64,000 bases of DNA from Pseudomonadota bacterium (GTDB lineage: Bacteria; Pseudomonadota; Gammaproteobacteria; Burkholderiales; Rhodocyclaceae). The notes below the pieces were generated by a model. That model was not told where the DNA came from and did not search any database. It worked only from the letters and a program-made list of their open reading frames with translations. Both the position numbers and the translations under genes were made by a program. Positions 33,746-42,879 of this stretch are shown here, piece by piece; the stretch's first letter is position 1; the number at the start of each line of letters is the position of its first letter. Location: positions 27,391-91,390 of the forward strand of contig JAGTRW010000020.1 in the NCBI GenBank assembly GCA_018262095.1, read 5' to 3'.

Positions 33746-33795
33746 CTTATATCTTATATAAGACACTTGTTTCCGTGAAACTTTCGCTCTATAAT
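33746..33795 (+). promoter_or_regulatory. aceA promoter with upstream palindrome
   Basis: TTGTTT (33767-33772), a 17-bp spacer and a perfect TATAAT (33790-33795) form a strong sigma70 promoter in an AT-rich stretch. Directly upstream is the palindrome CTTATAT-CTT-ATATAAG (33746-33762). The spacer holds GTGAAACTTTC (33775-33785), similar to the boxes upstream of the XRE regulator. The 248-bp gap 33646-33893 holds nothing else visible. The leader from the predicted transcription start to the ATG is about 90 bases. Confidence 0.75.
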
Positions 33796-33893
33796 TTCCT
33801 GCATCAACCGTCTCAAAAAATGATGCCGTTATAAATCGGCGGCTTGATTTTCCCGAATTGTGGTCATCCCCAACTACTTATGCGAGGTCAATC

Positions 33894-35192
33894 ATGAGCA
33901 CACGTGAGCAACAAATCGCCGAACTTGAAAATGACTGGGCTAAAAGTCCGCGCTGGAAGGGAATCAAGCGTGGCTACTCGGCCGCCGATGTCGTCCGTTT
34001 GCGCGGCTCGTTCCCGATTGAATACACGCTCGCGCGGCGCGGCGCCGAGAAACTGTGGAATCTCGTAAACACCGAACCCTACATCAATTGCCTCGGCGCG
34101 CTGACCGGCGGCCAGGCGATGCAACAAGTCAAGGCCGGCGTCAAGGCGATCTACCTCTCCGGCTGGCAGGTTGCCGCTGACAACAACAGCTACTCGGCGA
34201 TGTACCCGGACCAGTCGCTCTACCCCGTCGACTCGGTACCCAAGGTCGTCGAGCGAATCAACAACTCGTTCCGTCGCGCCGACGAGATCCAGTGCTCAAA
34301 GGGCATCGAGCCCGGCCATCAGGACTATATCGATTACTTTGCGCCGATTGTCGCCGACGCCGAAGCCGGCTTTGGCGGCGTGCTCAACGCCTTCGAACTG
34401 ATGAAAGCGATGATCCGTTCGGGCGCCGCCGGAGTGCATTTCGAAGACCAGTTGGCGTCGGTCAAGAAGTGTGGCCACATGGGCGGCAAGGTTCTGGTGC
34501 CGACCACCGAAGCGGTCCAGAAGCTGATCGCCGCGCGCTTCGCCGCCGACGTCTGCGGCGTACCGACGCTGGTCATCGCGCGTACCGACGCCGAAGCTGC
34601 TGACCTGCTGACCTCCAACCACGACGCCAACGACAAGCCATTCATCACCGGCGAACGCACCGCCGAAGGTTTCTACAAAACCCGTCCGGGCCTCGATCAA
34701 GCCGTCTCGCGCGCGGTCGCCTACGCCGAGTACGCCGACCTGGTATGGTGCGAAACGGGCAAACCCGATCTCGACTTCGCGCGCAAGTTCGCCGACGGCG
34801 TCCATGCCAAGCACCCGGGCAAGCTGCTGGCCTACAACTGCTCGCCGTCGTTCAACTGGAAGAAGAACCTCGACGACGCAACGATCGCGCGCTTCCAGCG
34901 CGAACTCGGCGCGATGGGGTACAAGTACCAATTCATCACGCTCGCCGGTATCCACAACATGTGGTACCACATGTTCGATCTGGCGCAGGACTATGTGGCA
35001 CGGGGAATGACGGCCTACGTCGAAAAGGTTCAGGAACCCGAGTTCGCGGCACGCGACCGCGGCTATTCCTTCGTCTCGCACCAGCAGGAAGTCGGTACCG
35101 GTTACTTCGACGACGTCACCACGGTGATCCAGGGCGGGGCTTCATCGGTCACCGCGCTGACCGGGTCGACCGAGGAAGAGCAGTTTCACTAA
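33894..35192 (+). CDS. aceA: Isocitrate lyase
   Basis: A 432-residue enzyme with the catalytic loop KKCGHMGGK (Cys 193), [20 protein letters not shown], and NCSPSFNW for substrate binding. It splits isocitrate to succinate and glyoxylate, bypassing the CO2-losing steps of the TCA cycle during growth on acetate or fatty acids. The start at 33894 ([12 protein letters not shown]) follows GAGGTCA; 12 extra upstream codons are not typical. It lies upstream of aceB, separated by 86 bp with a hairpin. Confidence 0.98.
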   Translation: MSTREQQIAELENDWAKSPRWKGIKRGYSAADVVRLRGSFPIEYTLARRGAEKLWNLVNTEPYINCLGALTGGQAMQQVKAGVKAIYLSGWQVAADNNSYSAMYPDQSLYPVDSVPKVVERINNSFRRADEIQCSKGIEPGHQDYIDYFAPIVADAEAGFGGVLNAFELMKAMIRSGAAGVHFEDQLASVKKCGHMGGKVLVPTTEAVQKLIAARFAADVCGVPTLVIARTDAEAADLLTSNHDANDKPFITGERTAEGFYKTRPGLDQAVSRAVAYAEYADLVWCETGKPDLDFARKFADGVHAKHPGKLLAYNCSPSFNWKKNLDDATIARFQRELGAMGYKYQFITLAGIHNMWYHMFDLAQDYVARGMTAYVEKVQEPEFAARDRGYSFVSHQQEVGTGYFDDVTTVIQGGASSVTALTGSTEEEQFH

Positions 35193-35224
35193 ACCATCGG
35201 CGTTCGCCGCAAGGCGCAAGTCAG

Positions 35225-35265
35225 CGCCGCATCCGCGAGGATGCGGCGGTAGAATCGTTTTTTCA
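35225..35265 (+). promoter_or_regulatory. Intercistronic hairpin between aceA and aceB
   Basis: The 10-bp stem CGCCGCATCC/GGATGCGGCG (35225-35234 and 35239-35248, loop GCGA) is followed about ten bases later by a T-run ending near 35265. The distance is too long for a canonical terminator, so it may attenuate aceB relative to aceA or protect the aceA message. Confidence 0.5.
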
Positions 35266-35278
35266 CCAAGGAGCTGCC

Positions 35279-36877
35279 ATGAGTCTCAATTTGCCTTCCG
35301 GCATGCAAATTAGCGCGCCTATCCTGCCCGGCTATGAATCCATTCTCACCTGCGACGCGCTGGCTCTGGTCGCCAAACTGCACCGCGCCTTCGACACTCG
35401 CCGACAGGCGCTGCTGCAGGCGCGCGCGGCGCGCCAGGCACGCATCGACGCGGGCGAAATGCCCGATTTTCTGCCCGAGACCGCGGCCATTCGCACAGGC
35501 GACTGGAAGATCGCGCCGCTACCCAAGGCGCTAGAGCGTCGCCGTACCGAAATCACCGGCCCGGTCGAAGCCAAAATGATCATCAACGCCTTCAACTCGG
35601 GCGCCGATTCGTACATGAGCGACTTCGAAGACTCGAACAGCCCGAAGTGGGAAAACCAGATCCAGGGCCAGATCAACATCTACCAGGCGATCCGCCGGCA
35701 ACTCACGTACACCAACGAGGCCGGCAAGGCGTACGCACTTAACGACAAGATCGCCACGCTGCAGATCCGTCCGCGCGGCTGGCACCTCGACGAAAAACAC
35801 GTGACCGTCGATGGTCAGCGCGTCTCTGGCGGCATCTTCGACTTTGCGCTGTTCCTGTTCCACAATGCCCGCGAGCAGATCGCGCGCGGCGCCGGCCCTT
35901 TCTTCTACCTGCCGAAGATGGAATCGCACCACGAAGCGCGGCTGTGGAACGATATCTTCGTGATGGCGCAGGATCACCTCGGCCTGCCGCAGGGAACGAT
36001 CAAGGCCACCGTGCTGATCGAAACCGTCCTCGCCACCTTCGAAATGGAGGAAATCCTCTACGAACTGCGCGAGCATTCGGCCGGGCTCAACGCCGGGCGT
36101 TGGGATTACATCTTCAGCTGCATCAAGAAATTCCGCAAGAACAGGGATTTTTGCCTCGCCAACCGCAGCGCGATCACCATGGAGGTTCCCTTCATGCGCT
36201 CGTACGCGCTGCACCTGGTCAAGGTCTGCCACAAGCGCGGCGCGCCGGCAATCGGCGGCATGAGCGCGCTGATCCCGATCAAGAACGATCCGGTAGCCAA
36301 CGAAAAGGCACTGGCTGGAATCCGCCACGACAAGACGCGCGACGCCAACGACGGCTTCGACGGCGGCTGGGTCGCGCATCCGGGTCTGGTGCCGATCGCC
36401 GCCGAGGAGTTCCAGAAGGTGCTCGGCGACCAGCCCAACCAGTGGGAAAAACAACGCGACGAGGTATTCACCGCCAAGGACTTCCTCAACTTCCAGCCGT
36501 CGCAGCCGATCACCGAAGCCGGCCTGCGCAACAATATCAACGTGGGTATTCACTATCTCGGCAGCTGGCTTGCCGGCAACGGTTGCGTGCCGATCCACAA
36601 CCTGATGGAAGACGCGGCGACGGCTGAAATTGCGCGCTCGCAGGTCTGGCAATGGGTGATTTCGCCCAAGGGAATTCTCGACGACGGACGCAAGGTCACC
36701 GAGCAAATGGTTCGTCAGATGATTGGCGAGGAGTTGCCCAAGGTCAAAGCGACCGTCGTCGCCCAGGGCGAGGGTAGCGCGACCTACGACCAGGCAGCGG
36801 TCATCTTCGACAAGATGAGCCTCGCGCCCGACTATCCGGAATTTCTGACGCTGCCGCTCTACGAGGCGATGGACTGA
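35279..36877 (+). CDS. aceB: Malate synthase A
   Basis: A 532-residue enzyme of the A isoform. Motifs are SGADSYMSDFEDSNSPKWEN, TVLIETVLATFEMEEILYEL and the signature REHSAGLNAGRWDYIFS. It condenses glyoxylate with acetyl-CoA to malate. The ATG at 35279 follows AAGGAG; the same frame stays open far upstream inside aceA but that part is not coding. It completes the glyoxylate shunt with aceA. Confidence 0.97.
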   Translation: MSLNLPSGMQISAPILPGYESILTCDALALVAKLHRAFDTRRQALLQARAARQARIDAGEMPDFLPETAAIRTGDWKIAPLPKALERRRTEITGPVEAKMIINAFNSGADSYMSDFEDSNSPKWENQIQGQINIYQAIRRQLTYTNEAGKAYALNDKIATLQIRPRGWHLDEKHVTVDGQRVSGGIFDFALFLFHNAREQIARGAGPFFYLPKMESHHEARLWNDIFVMAQDHLGLPQGTIKATVLIETVLATFEMEEILYELREHSAGLNAGRWDYIFSCIKKFRKNRDFCLANRSAITMEVPFMRSYALHLVKVCHKRGAPAIGGMSALIPIKNDPVANEKALAGIRHDKTRDANDGFDGGWVAHPGLVPIAAEEFQKVLGDQPNQWEKQRDEVFTAKDFLNFQPSQPITEAGLRNNINVGIHYLGSWLAGNGCVPIHNLMEDAATAEIARSQVWQWVISPKGILDDGRKVTEQMVRQMIGEELPKVKATVVAQGEGSATYDQAAVIFDKMSLAPDYPEFLTLPLYEAMD

Positions 36878-36922
36878 AGCGCCGTCGAGAGCGCAGGCCG
36901 GGCCTGCGTTCCCGACTCACAG

Positions 36923-38806
36923 CTAGATGACGACCTGCGTGCCGAGTTCGACGACCCGGTTGGTCGGGATCTTGTAAAAGCTCGTCGCGCTACCGGCGTT
37001 GCGGTACATCAGCACAAAGAGCTTCTCGCGCCACAGCGCCATTCCCGAACCAACCGTTGGAATCAAGGTCGCACGGCCCAGGAAGAACGACGTCTCCATC
37101 ATGTCGATCGGTAGCCCCTGCGCGGCACACAGGCTCAGCGCGTGCGGGATGTCCGGATCGTCCTTGAAGCCGTACTGCACGGTCAAGCGGTAGAAGTCGC
37201 CCTTGAGGCGAGTAATTTCGACGCGGTCGATCTCAGGCACATAAGGCACGTCGAACACCTCGACCGAAACGACCAACACCCGCTCGTGCAAGACCTTGTT
37301 ATGCATCAGGTTATGCAACATGGCGTTGGGTACGCGGTTGTTGTTCGAGGTCATGAACACCGAAGTACCGGCCACGCGTGCCGGCATCGACACCAGCAGT
37401 GCGTCGATGAAGCTCTCGAGTTCGATCGCCTCGCCGCTCATGCGTTCGCTCACCAACTGCCCGCCGCGCTTCCAGGTACTCATCAGCAAAAAGACCAGCG
37501 AACCGGCAAGCAGCGGAAACCAGCCGCCGTCGGGAATCTTGAGCACATTGGCGAAGAGGAAAGTCAATTCGACCGCCAGGAACACGGCGAACAGCGCAAT
37601 CGACCGCCGCCAGCCCCAACCCCAGCTTTTTGCCGCGACAAACGCCGCCAGAACCGAGGTGATCACCATGTCGCCAGTCACCGCAATACCGTAAGCGGCA
37701 GCCAGGTTGTTGGTCGATTTGAAGCCGAGAACCAGAATCACCACCGCGCAGAAAAGCCCCCAATTGACGCCCGGCAGATAAACCTGACCCTGCGCCTTTT
37801 CAGACGTATATTGGACTTCGAGACGCGGCACAAAGCCGAGTTGCATGGCCTGCTGGGTAACCGAGAAAGCCCCCGAGATCACCGCCTGCGAGGCGATCAC
37901 TGTGGCCAGCGTGGCGAGGCCAATGAGCGGATAGAGCATCCATTCGGGAGCCATGTGGTAAAAAGGGTTGTCCACTGCTTCCGGATCGAGCAGCAGCAGT
38001 GCGCCTTGTCCGAAATAATTGAGAATCAGCGACGGCAACACAAAGCCAAACCAGGCCTGACGGATCGGCCGGCTACCGAAGTGGCCCATATCGGCATAGA
38101 GTGCTTCAGCGCCGGTCACCGAAAGCACGACGGCGCCCATCGCGACGATCGCGAGGCCTCTGTTTTCAATCAAGAACACGAGGCCGTAGGTCGGGCTGAG
38201 CGCCTTGAAGACGCCGGGACTGGCGGCAATGTTGACGATCCCGAGGACGGCCAGCGTGCCAAACCAGAGCACCATCACCGGACCGAACAACGCACCGACC
38301 GTCGCCGTTCCCCGGCGCTGTCCAAGAAACAGCAAGAAGAGTATCAGCAGAGTCGCCGGAATGATGAAGGGATGAAGCACCGGGGCAGCCACCTCGAGGC
38401 CTTCGAGCGCTCCGAGCACCGACATCGCCGGAGTCACCACACCATCACCGTAGAACATTCCGGCGCCGAGCAGTCCGGCGAGCATGATCATCCGTTCGCG
38501 CTTGGCATTGCCTTTGACGTTATGCAACGCGAGAGCGATCAGCGCCATGATGCCGCCCTCGCCGCGGTTGTCGGCACGCATGATGAACACCACGTACTTG
38601 ATCGAAACGACGATGATCAACGACCAAAGGATCAGTGAGAGGATGCCGATGATGTTTTCCGGCGTCAGCGGAATCGGATGAATCCCACCAAACACTTCCT
38701 TCATCGTGTAGAGCGGACTGGTACCGATGTCGCCATAAACGACGCCTAGCGCGGCCAGCGCCAGCGCCGCCTGCTGCTTCTTGTTCTGAGTTGTTGCGTG
38801 ATGCAT
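36923..38806 (-). CDS. kup: Low-affinity potassium uptake protein Kup
   Basis: A 627-residue K+/H+ symporter. It begins with a short cytoplasmic tail and ALGVVYGDIGTSPLYTMKEV, the family signature. About 12 membrane segments run to residue 450, then a cytoplasmic domain follows (FMTSNNNRVPNAMLHNLMHN). The length is standard. Its leader contains the direct repeat GGACAGCTGG twice within 25 bp, of unknown meaning. No c-di-AMP-type riboswitch was seen. Confidence 0.96.
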   Translation of the reverse strand: MHHATTQNKKQQAALALAALGVVYGDIGTSPLYTMKEVFGGIHPIPLTPENIIGILSLILWSLIIVVSIKYVVFIMRADNRGEGGIMALIALALHNVKGNAKRERMIMLAGLLGAGMFYGDGVVTPAMSVLGALEGLEVAAPVLHPFIIPATLLILFLLFLGQRRGTATVGALFGPVMVLWFGTLAVLGIVNIAASPGVFKALSPTYGLVFLIENRGLAIVAMGAVVLSVTGAEALYADMGHFGSRPIRQAWFGFVLPSLILNYFGQGALLLLDPEAVDNPFYHMAPEWMLYPLIGLATLATVIASQAVISGAFSVTQQAMQLGFVPRLEVQYTSEKAQGQVYLPGVNWGLFCAVVILVLGFKSTNNLAAAYGIAVTGDMVITSVLAAFVAAKSWGWGWRRSIALFAVFLAVELTFLFANVLKIPDGGWFPLLAGSLVFLLMSTWKRGGQLVSERMSGEAIELESFIDALLVSMPARVAGTSVFMTSNNNRVPNAMLHNLMHNKVLHERVLVVSVEVFDVPYVPEIDRVEITRLKGDFYRLTVQYGFKDDPDIPHALSLCAAQGLPIDMMETSFFLGRATLIPTVGSGMALWREKLFVLMYRNAGSATSFYKIPTNRVVELGTQVVI

Positions 38807-38984
38807 CGAGTGCTTCTCTTTCTCTCTTGACCGTCGCTCGCGACCCCGCGGCAGCTTAGCCAGCTGTCCCCCAGCTGTCCAACATTCCTCGTGCTGCCAG
38901 AGACAAGAAGGGAGTGCGGAGCATCACGCCCACCCACTCCCCTCCCCCTACAGCACTTTATAAAGCGCTCGAATTAGCTGCGAC

Positions 38985-40961
38985 TTATTCGATGACGCAA
39001 AGCACGGCGCCCTTGGCGACAGTGTCGCCGCTCTTGAGCTTGATTCCCTTGACGATCCCGTCGCACGGCGCGACCAGCGCGTTCTCCATCTTCATCGCTT
39101 CGAGAACGACCACCGCCTCGCCCTTGGTCACGGTATCGCCAATGGCCTTGACGTACTTGACGATCATTCCAGGCATCGGCGCCAGCATGCGCGTTCCGTG
39201 CGTCTCGGCAGCGGGAGCCGGTGCGGCCGCAGCCGGGGCTGCCGCCGCAGGCGCCGCCGCTTTCGGCGCAGCCGCTGGCGCAGCTGCGGGGGCAGCGGCG
39301 ACACGTGGCGCGCTGACCACCGCCGGCGCATCGCCGGTCGGATCGACATCGACGCTGAAGTATTCGTTGTCGAGGAAAACGTTGAAGCTGCGCACGCGTT
39401 CCGATTTCGCCGGAGCGTCAGCCTTGCGTTCGACGAGTTCGCCGGCCTTGGCCTTCTTGATCAGTTCATCCTGCTTCTTGACCGACTCGAGGGTGATCGG
39501 CTTGACGCTGTCGGGAGCCGCGGTGACGCCGTATTTCCACTCGAGAAATTTCTTGCCGGTGACCGGGAACTGCGCATAAATGAGCAGATCGTCCATGTCC
39601 GCCGCCAGATCGCCGATCTCCGCCTTGGCCTTTTCCAACTCGGGAGCAAGCACTTCGGCCGGGCGACAGGTGATCGGCTCTTCGCCGCGCGGATAGCCCT
39701 TGAGCGCCTTCTTCTGCAGTTCCGCATCGATCGGCACCGCCGTCTTGCCGTAGAGGCCGTAGCACAGATCCTTGACCTGGCCGGTGATCATCTTATAGCG
39801 CTCGTCCGGCGTATCGTAGAGCACGTTGTTGACGGTCTGCACACCGACGATCTGACTGGTCGGGGTGACCAGCGGAATCTGACCGAGATCCTTGCGTACG
39901 CGTGGCAGTTCCTTGTACACCTCGCCGATGCGGTCGAGCGCGTCCATTTCGCGCAGTTGGCCGACCAGATTGGAGAGCATGCCGCCGGGCGTTTGATGCA
40001 GCAGTACGTTGATGTCGATGATCGACACCTTGGAGTCGTCGAGCAGGTGCTTGTACTTGGGCATCACTTGCTTCTCGAGCACTTCGTTGATCGCCGCCAA
40101 CTTGCGAATGTCGAATCCGGTATCGCGGTTGGTTCCGAGCAGCGACATCACCAGCGGCTCGATCGCCGGGTGCGAGGTGCGGTAGGCGTAAGGCGTCATG
40201 CAGGTATCGAGGATATCGACGCCGGCTTCAATCGCCTTGAGTTGCGCCATCGACGCCATACCCGAAGTGAAGTGGCTGTGCAGGTGGATCGGCAGCTTGG
40301 TCACCGCCTTGAGCGCTTTGACCAGCGCATAGACGTCGTACGGCGCGATCATCCCCGCCATATCCTTGATGCAGATCGAATTGGCGCCCATCGATTCGAG
40401 TTCTTTGGCCTTGCCGACGTAGTAGTCGAGGTTGTAGACGTCGCCGCCGAGGCGCGGCTCGGTCAGTGTGTAGCACATGCAGCCCTGGAAGTGCTTGCCG
40501 CTCTTCTTGATCTGTTTGACCACCGTTTCGAAATTGCGGTAATCGTTGAGCGCGTCAAAGGTGCGGAAGATGTCCATGCCGTTTTCAGCGGCACGGTCGA
40601 CGAAGGCGGTCGCCACGTCGTCGGCGTAGTTGCGGTAGCCGACCAGGTTCTGCGCGCGCAACAGCATCGAAAACGGCGTCTTCTTGGCGTAGCGCTTGAG
40701 CGTGCGCAGACGCTCCCACGGATCCTCGTTGAGGAAGCGGTGCATCGTGTCGAAGGTCGCTCCGCCCCAGGTTTCGAGCGCCCAGAAACCAACTTCGTCC
40801 ATCATCTCGGCGACCGGAATCATGTCCTCGGTGCGCCCGCGCGTCGCGAACAGCGACTGGTGCCCGTCGCGCAGCGACAGATCCATGATCTTGACCGGAT
40901 TGGCCGCCGCCGGACGCTTGCTGTCGTAATTCATTGCCGTCATCACTACGTTGTCGCTCAT
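38985..40961 (-). CDS. Biotin-carrying carboxyltransferase, OadA/transcarboxylase 5S plus 1.3S type
   Basis: A 658-residue protein. The N-terminal pyruvate/oxaloacetate carboxyltransferase TIM barrel has IMDLSLRDGHQSL and metal-site HLHSHFTSG. A conserved PYC/OADA middle region follows, then an Ala/Pro-rich linker near 565-600, and a C-terminal biotinyl domain with EAMKMEN (biotin Lys 624). The start at 40961 follows TGGAGC. With the MmdA-like gene of the same operon it could form a methylmalonyl-CoA:pyruvate transcarboxylase, or a Na+-pumping decarboxylase; no membrane beta subunit is seen here, which favours the former. Confidence 0.85.
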   Translation of the reverse strand: MSDNVVMTAMNYDSKRPAAANPVKIMDLSLRDGHQSLFATRGRTEDMIPVAEMMDEVGFWALETWGGATFDTMHRFLNEDPWERLRTLKRYAKKTPFSMLLRAQNLVGYRNYADDVATAFVDRAAENGMDIFRTFDALNDYRNFETVVKQIKKSGKHFQGCMCYTLTEPRLGGDVYNLDYYVGKAKELESMGANSICIKDMAGMIAPYDVYALVKALKAVTKLPIHLHSHFTSGMASMAQLKAIEAGVDILDTCMTPYAYRTSHPAIEPLVMSLLGTNRDTGFDIRKLAAINEVLEKQVMPKYKHLLDDSKVSIIDINVLLHQTPGGMLSNLVGQLREMDALDRIGEVYKELPRVRKDLGQIPLVTPTSQIVGVQTVNNVLYDTPDERYKMITGQVKDLCYGLYGKTAVPIDAELQKKALKGYPRGEEPITCRPAEVLAPELEKAKAEIGDLAADMDDLLIYAQFPVTGKKFLEWKYGVTAAPDSVKPITLESVKKQDELIKKAKAGELVERKADAPAKSERVRSFNVFLDNEYFSVDVDPTGDAPAVVSAPRVAAAPAAAPAAAPKAAAPAAAAPAAAAPAPAAETHGTRMLAPMPGMIVKYVKAIGDTVTKGEAVVVLEAMKMENALVAPCDGIVKGIKLKSGDTVAKGAVLCVIE

Positions 40962-40995
40962 TTGTCTGCTCCACAAAGACTTGAAAAGTAAATTC

Positions 40996-41208
40996 CTATC
41001 GCGCGTTGGAGAACGCCCGCAGCGCAATCATCCGGCGCCCGTTCATCATGTCGAGACGACCGGATTGCGCCCACGAACCGGGCTCGGTCGTCATATTGCG
41101 GGGCGCCGAGATCGCCTCCGGCAGAGCACTGGCCGCCGCTTCAGCCTCTTCCTGCTGCAAGTAGAGTTGAACCGCCGCCAGCGCTGCCGCTACCTTTTTG
41201 TTCTGCAT
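40996..41208 (-). CDS. Small subunit-like protein of a biotin carboxyltransferase complex
   Basis: A 70-residue protein beginning [20 protein letters not shown] and ending W-x2[19 protein letters not shown] helical Ala/Glu-rich N-terminus and a C-terminal W-SGR-MM-R motif are seen in small proteins that accompany decarboxylase or transcarboxylase operons. It sits between the 12S-like and 5S-like genes, 34 bp before the latter. Its first 19 bases overlap the altered 3' end of the upstream gene. A structural or assembly role is inferred. Confidence 0.65.
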   Translation of the reverse strand: MQNKKVAAALAAVQLYLQQEEAEAAASALPEAISAPRNMTTEPGSWAQSGRLDMMNGRRMIALRAFSNAR

Positions 41209-42518
41209 TGTCCTGTTCCTTGAAGATCCGAACCGCCAATCACAGCGGAATGTTGCCGTGCTTCTTCATCGGATTGCTTCGACGACATCACGCAGTAGGC
41301 GCCGCCGTAAGCCTTGCGGGTGATCACCGTGACTTTCGGCACGGTCGCCTCGGCGTAGGCGTAGAGAATCTTGGCGCCGTTGCGGATCGCGCCGCCGTAT
41401 TCCTGCGCGGTTCCGGGCAGGAAACCCGGGACATCGACGAAGGTCACCAGCGGAATGTTGAAGCAGTCGCAGAAACGAACGAAGCGCGCGCCCTTGATCG
41501 ACGAGTCGATGTCGAGAACGCCGGAGAGATACGCTGGCTGGTTGGCGACGATGCCGACGGCAACGCCGTTATAGCGCGCAAAACCGACGAGCAGGTTGGG
41601 CGCGAACGCTTCCTTGATTTCGAAGAATTCGCCGTGATCGACCGTTTCGGTGATCACCGTCTTCATGTCGTAGGCAGCGTTCGGATTGTTCGGGACGATA
41701 CTCGCCAGCACGTCCGAGTGCCGGTTGACCGGATCGGTGCAGGGAATGACCGCCGCCGACTCGAAATTGTTCTGCGGCAGGAAAGACAGCAAGCGCTTGA
41801 TATAGTCGAGCGCATCTTCGGTCGACGACGCGGCATAATCGGAAATGCCGCTCTGCGACGAGTGCATGTCGGCGCCGCCGAGTTCCTCGACGGTGACATC
41901 CTCGTGCGTCACCGACTTGACGACCTTGGGTCCGGTCAGGAACATGTACGAGCTGTTGCGTTCCATCACCACGAAGTCGGTCAGCGCCGGCGAGTAGACC
42001 GCGCCGCCGGCACAGGGCCCGAGGATCACCGAAATCTGCGGAACGACGCCCGAGGCCATCACGTTGCGCAGGAAGATCTCGGAAAAACCGGCCAGGCTTT
42101 CGATGCCTTCCTGAATCCGCGCGCCGCCCGAATCGTTGAGGCCGATCAACGGGGCGCCGTTCTTCATCGCCAGGTCCATGATCTTGCAGATCTTCTCGGC
42201 CATCGTCTCCGACAGCGAACCGCCAAGCACGGTGAAGTCCTGCGCGTAGAGGTAAACGAGGCGGCCGGCGATGGTGCCGTGCCCGGTGACCACACCGTCG
42301 CCGGGAAAAACCGACTTTTCCATGCCGAAATCGTGGCAGCGGTGGGTTTTGAACATGTCGAACTCTTCGAACGAGTCGGCGTCGAGCAGCAGGTCGATGC
42401 GCTCGCGCGCCGTCAACCGACCCGCCGCGTGCTGCTTGTCGATCCTGTCCTGTCCTCCGCCAAGACGCGCTTCTGCACGACGTTGCAAGAGGTGATCCAA
42501 CTGCTTCTTCGTATCCAT
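41190..42518 (-). CDS. Methylmalonyl-CoA carboxyltransferase (MmdA/PccB/12S type) with deleted C-terminus
   Basis: A 442-residue acyl-CoA carboxyltransferase; the family is normally about 510. It is intact from [19 protein letters not shown] through [18 protein letters not shown] and [20 protein letters not shown] to [10 protein letters not shown] (residue 414). After that the frame reads an unrelated 28-residue tail. In another frame the usual ending [12 protein letters not shown] and its stop (41240-41242) follow at once. So roughly 75-85 residues are missing and the frame is shifted at about 41275-41282. The C-terminal dimer-contact part is lost, and activity is doubtful unless this is an assembly error. 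It is the first gene of the operon. Confidence 0.85.
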   Translation of the reverse strand: MDTKKQLDHLLQRRAEARLGGGQDRIDKQHAAGRLTARERIDLLLDADSFEEFDMFKTHRCHDFGMEKSVFPGDGVVTGHGTIAGRLVYLYAQDFTVLGGSLSETMAEKICKIMDLAMKNGAPLIGLNDSGGARIQEGIESLAGFSEIFLRNVMASGVVPQISVILGPCAGGAVYSPALTDFVVMERNSSYMFLTGPKVVKSVTHEDVTVEELGGADMHSSQSGISDYAASSTEDALDYIKRLLSFLPQNNFESAAVIPCTDPVNRHSDVLASIVPNNPNAAYDMKTVITETVDHGEFFEIKEAFAPNLLVGFARYNGVAVGIVANQPAYLSGVLDIDSSIKGARFVRFCDCFNIPLVTFVDVPGFLPGTAQEYGGAIRNGAKILYAYAEATVPKVTVITRKAYGGAYCVMSSKQSDEEARQHSAVIGGSDLQGTGQCRTKR

Positions 42519-42646
42519 TCTATGTACCTGACAATGAGAAATATTCGCGCAGAGCCGGACTCAGCGGCTTTTTTGAACACTCAGCGGGTAATACTAGATG
42601 CAGTGGCCACCCGGCATATTGACCTCGCTGCCGTTCGCAGTTCGCG

Positions 42647-42720
42647 ATTCTAGCCGCTTTCCGAAAGTAATTGGAACTCTTGTTGCTCGGACGAGTCTGC
42701 TCCGCATCGGATTTCACAAT
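42647..42720 (-). promoter_or_regulatory. Possible promoter and operator upstream of the transcarboxylase operon
   Basis: A -10-like TAGAAT (42652-42647, minus strand) has a weak TTCCAA about 18 bp upstream. The 10-mer ATTGTGAAAT lies at 42720-42711 on the minus strand, identical to one upstream of the XRE regulator (19288-19297). The leader to the start at 42518 would be about 120 bases. A short plus-strand stem AGCCG/CGGCT followed by six T (42553-42574) also lies here. Nothing else is seen between 42519 and 42879. Confidence 0.4.
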
Positions 42721-42879
42721 TGACGCTGGCAAGGGCGAGCGCACCGCGTTCGGTCGGCGCCGCCTACGCCAAATGACTAATTGACGGCGGTCTGGCGCCC
42801 GGTAATACTGGGTCCGATAGAGGAACACTTTCCCGCGCACTGAATCAACGGCTCACTCATCAGCGACGAAGAGAAAACA

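Noticed and set aside
34745..35278. Apparent 178-codon N-terminal extension of aceB inside aceA
   Set aside because: It overlaps aceA in another frame, while aceB has its own ribosome binding site and family start at 35279.
37142..38638. 498-residue plus-strand frame opposite kup
   Set aside because: It is antisense to kup, with composition typical of a reverse-complement shadow.
39198..40991. 597-residue plus-strand frame opposite the OadA-like gene
   Set aside because: It is fully antisense to a conserved biotin carboxyltransferase gene, has no ribosome binding site and a shadow-like composition.
42553..42574. Plus-strand stem AGCCG/CGGCT followed by six T in the leader of the transcarboxylase operon
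   Set aside because: The stem has only five pairs and no plus-strand gene ends upstream, so it is probably chance.
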